Source: Cryptomeria japonica
Taxonomy: Eukaryota > Streptophyta > Pinopsida > Cupressales > Cupressaceae
DNA: 64,000 bases
Direction: 5' to 3'
Assembly: GCF_030272615.1 (NCBI RefSeq)
Contig: NC_081406.1
Coordinates: 240,300,422-240,364,421, forward strand
The first letter of the stretch is position 1. Each line of letters starts with the position of its first letter. Shown here in pieces: positions 59,591 to 64,000 of this stretch. The translations under genes and the position numbers were made by a program. A model generated the notes under the pieces. That model saw only the letters and a program-made list of their open reading frames with translations. It was not told the DNA's origin and searched no databases.

Positions 59591-60600
59591 GTATCCTCTA
59601 GTCTGTGTCATAACATCTGGTGCATCATGCATCTCATGCACCTCATAATCTACAGTGTGTGTAGGAGGATCAATAGGTTGTCCAACTAGACCCAAGCATA
59701 CATGCCCACACATGACACAACTATGGGGCACACAAATGTGGAGAGTCAAGGAGGACATGTTAGTGCCACCAAATGAACCACTACCATTAGAAGTAGGCTG
59801 AGCTACTGACCCGGCCTGAGAAACCAAAAGGCTAATCAAAGAGTAAATAGATGATATGGTCTGTGATGCCACCTCACAGATGATATCTGGATGCTGCACT
59901 AGAGGTGGGGAATCAACAGGAGGAGGGGGGACATGTGGGCCCTAGACTAATTTGACTACCCCAGGTCTATTTTGGGGCATACCTAAACCCACACCTTGGG
60001 AAGGTTGGATGTCAAAGTAGTTCACATGTTTTCCTAAAACAAACTCATCATACAATTATTTGATGAAGTAGAAGGGGACATCAAAATTATTGTTGGGTGG
60101 TTTATCGAAAACCATCCACCAACGATCCCAAAAGTTTTTCACAATACCATCATTTGTGCATCATTTAATAGAATTTTTTGTTTTGTTGGGGTCTCTGGGT
60201 TGACAAGTGCAGGGATTCACAAACAAAGTGGTGATAGCGGCTTTGGATATCTCGAGATTCTTGACCTCCTTATAGGACAAGCCATCCACATATTGTTCCC
60301 TCATAGAATCTCGCCACAAAAGAGGGGCATTGTGCTCCTTAGTGACGATTTCTATACTCTTTATGATCAATGTGAGGGGATCAAACATTGGGTTCAGGCG
60401 AGGGATCCTATGATAGACATCTGCAATCCCCCTTAATTGGTTCAAATTTTATGCAATTAAATCCTGAATTGAGGGGGGGTTTGCAAAGGAGAGTTTGTGT
60501 AGGAGGGTTTGTTTGTTGTGGTTGTGGTTGATCAATGTTTTCATTGTTATCTCCCATTTTTAACCTAATTGAATGTAAACAATTGAATTTAGTTAACAAT
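59573..60600 (-). pseudogene. Family X orphan gene, minus-strand copy in TE-11
   Basis: The start is probably MGDNNENIDQPQPQQTN (about 60560), a Pro/Gln/Asn-rich N-terminus like that of the copy at 28665. The core reads WRDSMREQYVDGLSYKEVKN, ISKAAITTLFVNP, then after one stop KNFWDRWWMVFDKPPNNNF, YDEFVLGKHVNYFD and MPQNRPG (to about 59950). The C-terminus (59573-59899) is Cys-rich: LHICVPHSCVMCGHVCLG and PTHTVDYEVHEMHD. It aligns with the plus-strand copy over some 170 residues, including FW-RWW-VFDKPP and the Cys-x2-CG-x2-C tail. Stops near 60160, 60050 and 59940 show decay. Function unknown. Confidence 0.55.
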
Positions 60601-60762
60601 TTTGTATTTGATTTTTAGAAACCTAGTGTTGATGAAAAAATCATGTTTTGAATGAAAAACAAATAAACATTAAAAAAAATATAAAAAATTGAATACAAAT
60701 GATGAAAAACAATAAAATCCGACCTTTTAATGTATTTTTTATTAAATTTGGGTCAAACAACC

Positions 60763-61235
60763 AGATATCGGATTCTAAAAAATCGTGTAGCCCGTGGATT
60801 AAAAATAACTCACAGGCTATCACAGTCCACTTATATTGTCTCTGAAAATCGGATATCCGATTTTTATACTTAAATTATTTTAAAATAATATTATATTATA
60901 TAATATAATAATATATTATATAATACGTATTATATAATAATATAATAATATATTATATAATATATAATATAATATAATAATATATATTATATAATACATA
61001 ATATATTATTATATTATATTATATTATATTATACATAATATATTATATAATATAATATTATATTTATAAAATATAATATTATATTATATAATATAATAAT
61101 GTATTATATATTATATAATATGTAATATATAATATATAATATATTATTATATTGCATTATATATTATAGAATCTATTTTTTAATTTAAAATTTCCTATAA
61201 AATTCGGATATCCGATTTTATCCGATATCCGATTT
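60763..61235. repeat. Right subterminal palindromes and A+T-rich block of TE-11
   Basis: ATCGGATATCCGAT-type words lie at 60763-60775, 60845-60865 and twice at 61202-61235. Between them, 60868-61190 is an almost pure TATAATATTATA-type block with no coding content. Confidence 0.8.
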
Positions 61236-61381
61236 GCTTAGGTGTTTACCATGCCAAGGTGTACTGACACCCAGGCCAAGCAAAAAGTTTACACAGATTT
61301 TTGCATTTTTAGGTGAGTGGAAAAGGCTATTTTTTTCCCATCAGCACTTTTTGGCCCCCCATGATCCTGCACTAACCCTTA

Positions 61382-61790
61382 GCTTGATAAATTCCTATCA
61401 CTCGTCTTATGATTAATTGAGAATCTCCATAGATATGTAGATGTTTCACATTTAGTGTTCAGGTTGCTTTAATTCCATCTATAAGAGCCTCGTATTCAAC
61501 AATGTTATTGCTACACAATAAATTGAGACAATATGATAAAGGGATTAGGACTATCCCTGCCCCCGATCATGTACGATACCTAGAGCCATCGAAATATAAT
61601 TCCCAAACCTCATCAATCTTAATAGAGAAAATACATTCATCAGGGAAAGACTCTGGGTTAGGTAGGGAGAAGGGTGAGGGAGCCTCAACTAAGTGGTCGG
61701 TCAATGCTTGACCCTTTATTGCCTTCTGCGAGACAAACTTTAGGTCAAACTCAGTCAACATCATCCCACTTGGCTAAACATCCTAAAAGA
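61382..61790 (-). pseudogene. TE-10 second RNase H (N-terminal part)
   Basis: VWELYFDGSRYRT (first Asp, near 61590), the NNIVEYEALIDG segment (Glu, near 61490) and IYGDSQLII (Asp, near 61430). It is read on the minus strand up to the TE-11 insertion. MLTEFDLKFVSQKAIKGQAL before it is the usual linker. Confidence 0.82.
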
Positions 61791-62974
61791 TCAGTTTTAG
61801 AGGATCAAATTTAATGATAACATGGACTTCATCATTCAAAAGGTAATGCGTCAATTTTTGTGTTGCGAAGACTAAAGCAAGGCACTACCTTTCTATCATA
61901 GAATATTGGACTTTGTAATCGAGTAGAGTGTGACTTATATAATAAATCGGACATTCTCTACCATCCTTATCATGTTGTGCCAATAAGGCTACAAGAGCAT
62001 GAAGAGAAGCAGTTGTGTATAGCAGAAAGGGTTTAGAAGGATCAGCGGGTTGAAGAACATGAGGATTGGCCAAATAGATTTTTAAGTCTTAAAATTCTTG
62101 ATGGCAATCCTCATTCCATTGAAAGGTGATATTCTTTATAAGAAATTGAGTAAAAGGATAGGTACGATCTGCAAGTTGAGAAATAAACCTACGAATAGCT
62201 TATATATTCCCTTGTAAGCTTTTCATTTGGGAAACATTTTAGGAGGTGGCATATTAACAATGGCATCTATCATTTTCGTATCCACCTCGATTCCATGATG
62301 TGAGACTATGAATCCTAATAGTTTACCATTATCCACATCGAAAACACAATTTTGGGGATTCAAGCGCATGTTGTACTTACAAATTCTTTCAAAGACTTGA
62401 CGAAGGATCTTAACATGATCTACATGACAAATGGATTTAGCTAAGATGTCATCAATGTAATCTTGTAAGATCTTATGCATGTAATCATGAAAGATAAGGG
62501 TCAAATCATGTTGATAGGTAGCGCTTGCATTTTTCAATCCAAAACGCATCATAACCCAACAAAACATGCCCCAAGGGGTGGTGAAAGAGGTTTTAAATTG
62601 ATCTTGAGGATTAATAAAGATTTTATTATATCCTAAGAAACCATCCATGAAGGATAATAAGGCATGACCTACTACAGAATCCACTATCATATCGATATTC
62701 AAAAGAGGGAAATCATCCTTCAGAGAGGCTTTATTAAGATCTTGGAAATCCGTACACATCCTAATCTTGTTATCAGGTTTATCTATTGCCACAATGTTTG
62801 AAATCCATGGGCAATAATCTATAAGACGAATGAATTCAGCATCCAATAATTTTTCAATCTTAGCCTTAACAAGTAATGCTACTTTAGGGTTCATCTTTCA
62901 AATCTTTTTCTTCATGGGTTTAGCATCAAGAACTAAGACAATATTATGAGTGACAACCTTATGATCAATGTATA
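61791..62974 (-). pseudogene. TE-10 reverse transcriptase and RNase H
   Basis: From 62974 down: THNIVLVLDAKP, MNPKVALLVKAKIEKLLDAE, FQDLNKASLKDDFPLLNIDM, LLSFMDGF (first Asp), TPWGMFCWVMMRFGLKNASA and the active site YIDDILA (62450). LNPQNCVFDVDNGKLLGFIV and IDAIVNMPPPK end the RT. The RNase H follows at 62073-61885 (LYTTASLHALVALLAQHDKD). The RT core has an open frame of 223 codons. Its upstream part is cut by the TE-12 LTR. Confidence 0.88.
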
Positions 62975-63624
62975 TGGTGAAAATGGATAACAACAATAAT
63001 ATTGAAAGACTAAATAGATTCAACTACAAAACCCTAGCCTAACAACAACAAAGATCCACCATAACATATGAATATTACCTAAGACAATGCAAATAAAATG
63101 AAATCACAAAGATTATACCATCACATGTCCAATAGGGTTTTGGATCTCCATTCTTCCTATCTCCATTGATCTTGCTTGATATATTTGCTCTCAGATTTTA
63201 TGTGTGCACAAGAGCTCAACAAAGAATGGAAATGTGGTTGCAAGTAGGCTTGATTGCATATGCAAGTTTGAAAGCATAGTCGGGTAGTCATCGGGGTCCA
63301 TAGTTTGATTAGAATAATTGATTAGGGTTGATAATGAAGGAAGCATCTCCTTATATAGAAGACACTATAAGAAATTGAGGGATAAGATTGAGAGGTGTAA
63401 AAGATAAATGGTCGGCTATGATTAAAGGGTAGGTAGAGGAAATAAGAAAATAATGAAAGGGTAGGTAGTGTATGAATTAAGAGATGAATGACATGTGTCA
63501 TTGGAGAAAAAGGTTAATGAATTAATTAAATAAATAAAGATTTATTTAATTAATAGAAGAAGTGGGATCAATTAAATAAATAAAATATTTATTTAATTAG
63601 ACTGGACAATTTTAGGTGTCTACA
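62975..63624 (-). repeat. 3' LTR of TE-12 (about 650 bp)
   Basis: On the minus strand it opens TGTAGACACCTAAAATTG after the polypurine tract. The far end is placed where TE-10 coding sequence resumes; the exact base (62975 or 62978) is uncertain. The last 100 bases resemble the TE-3 LTR (taattaaataaata runs, ctggaca). Confidence 0.65.
63351..63357 (-). promoter_or_regulatory. TATA box in the TE-12 LTR
   Basis: TATATAAGGAG on the minus strand, a good TATA box in the middle of the LTR. Confidence 0.55.
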
Positions 63625-63641
63625 TTTTGCCCCTCTTTGAG
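63625..63641 (-). other. Polypurine tract of TE-12
   Basis: CTCAAAGAGGGGCAAAA on the minus strand, virtually the same as in TE-3. Confidence 0.85.
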
Positions 63642-64000
63642 ACAATGCAGCTTGTCGCGTTATTTCAAAGAAGATGATATGAACTGATACAAAGTTGCCC
63701 CAAGATGGGAATGATATGCCCCCTCGAGAGATTGGATGAAAATGTTTGAAAAGATCACAGACAATCTCTCGATAAGAAAGAAAGGCTAGAATGGACTAAC
63801 CGGATAGGATAGAGTGACAGAGTCACGGGATAAAGAAGACTGACTTGGGCTAGGGCTAGGGATAGGGTATTCTATAAGATAGACCACGAGGGTAAAACAT
63901 CCTCATTGTCATCCACACATCCAAGAGATCAGAGTGTAGAGAGAGAATAGAGCAACAATAGTTAGCAGCGATGGCATTGATGCATAGATTCAATCGTGTT

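Larger units (their letters stand above)
57388..61378. mobile_element. TE-11: 4-kb TIR transposon with PIF/Harbinger-like ends
   Basis: The ends are inverted repeats of about 32 bp: ggggtatgtgcaggatcatg on the left and, on the opposite strand, gggttagtgcaggatcatgg on the right, both followed by a GCCAAAA stretch. The TTA/CTTAG duplication and GGG-beginning ends suggest PIF/Harbinger. However, no Harbinger transposase is seen inside. Contents from left: non-coding A+T-rich sequence (57420-58250), subterminal palindromes, a GA tract, an R20 array, a CT tract, the family X gene (minus strand), more palindromes and an A+T-rich block. It may be a non-autonomous element or a carrier of an unusual transposase. 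It sits inside the second RNase H of TE-10. Confidence 0.75.
50702..62974 (-). mobile_element. TE-10: second Tat/Ogre-like Gypsy element, split and truncated
   Basis: It has a 3' LTR (50702-52085), a polypurine tract (52086-52101), an antisense PMD gene (53050-54960), integrase, two RNase H domains and RT on the minus strand, in the same order as TE-3. TE-11 splits the second RNase H (57388-61378) and TE-12 cuts the RT upstream region at 62975. Protease, gag and the 5' LTR would lie beyond TE-12, outside the window. Protein similarity to TE-3 is clear, but the sequence has diverged, so it is a related family, not the same one. Confidence 0.85.
62975..64000 (-). mobile_element. TE-12: 3' end of a third Tat-like element
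   Basis: A 3' LTR (62975-63624), a polypurine tract (63625-63641) and the start of the internal region to the right edge. The 3' region shares phrases with TE-3: cgcgttatttcaaagaag and gccccctcgagagattgg match tcgcgtcatttcaaagaaag and gccccttcgagagatggg. It is inserted in the RT region of TE-10. Confidence 0.72.

Noticed and set aside
58409-59689. Several frames of more than 60 codons
   Set aside because: GA/CT arms and the 20-bp R20 units generate open frames; nothing protein-like is seen.

Overview
The window looks like nuclear DNA from a large, repeat-rich plant genome, most likely a gymnosperm (conifer). The grounds are its A+T-rich, intron-like composition, dense nested LTR retrotransposons of the Copia and Ty3/Gypsy Tat/Ogre type, and a Copia LTR (712-1163) whose sequence and TATA context look conifer-like. 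The conifer call is inference from familiarity, not a database result. I found no intact host gene, no tRNA or rRNA gene and no CRISPR array. Nearly every coding trace is a decayed mobile-element gene.

Layout. 1-1163: 5' end of a minus-strand Copia element (TE-1) inserted in the gag zinc knuckles of another minus-strand Copia (TE-2, 1164-2628). 2634-20928: one complete 18.3-kb Tat/Ogre-like Gypsy element (TE-3, minus strand) with two LTRs and a matching 5-bp target duplication (ATAAT), inserted in the TE-2 LTR. On the minus strand it reads gag, protease, G-patch-like segment, RT, RNase H, second RNase H, integrase. An antisense (+) plant-mobile-domain (PMD) pseudogene lies at its 3' end. 21150-22335: tail of a LINE. 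23855-24650: Gypsy RNase H/integrase fragment. 27480-28140: orphan coiled-coil fragment. 28145-30610: a multi-exon orphan gene (family X) with a transposon-like end. 30850-36535: 3' end of a Sirevirus-like Copia (TE-7) and two overlapping partial copies of its LTR around a 3.3-kb non-coding block. 36536-38298: transposase-like pseudogene (TE-8) cut off by the LTR.

38700-48440: simple GA repeats and a 20-bp palindromic repeat family (R20) on both sides of an almost full-length but dead Copia (TE-9, 39632-47240). 49500-50455: another orphan ORF. 50702-62974: a second Tat/Ogre-like element (TE-10), again with an antisense PMD pseudogene. It is split by a 4-kb terminal-inverted-repeat transposon (TE-11, 57388-61378) with PIF/Harbinger-like ends that carries a second copy of the family X gene. 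62975-64000: 3' LTR and start of the internal region of a third Tat-like element (TE-12) inserted in the RT of TE-10.

How it fits together. The LTR elements are self-contained replication units (gag shell, protease, RT/RNase H, integrase), all broken by stops. The insertion order can be read from the nesting: TE-2 before TE-1 and TE-3; TE-10 before TE-11 and TE-12. The least explained features are the complementary AGCGCT arrays at the two ends of TE-3, the repeated antisense PMD gene, the family X gene in a Harbinger-like element, the R20 family, and the loss of the same catalytic glutamate in all three integrases present.
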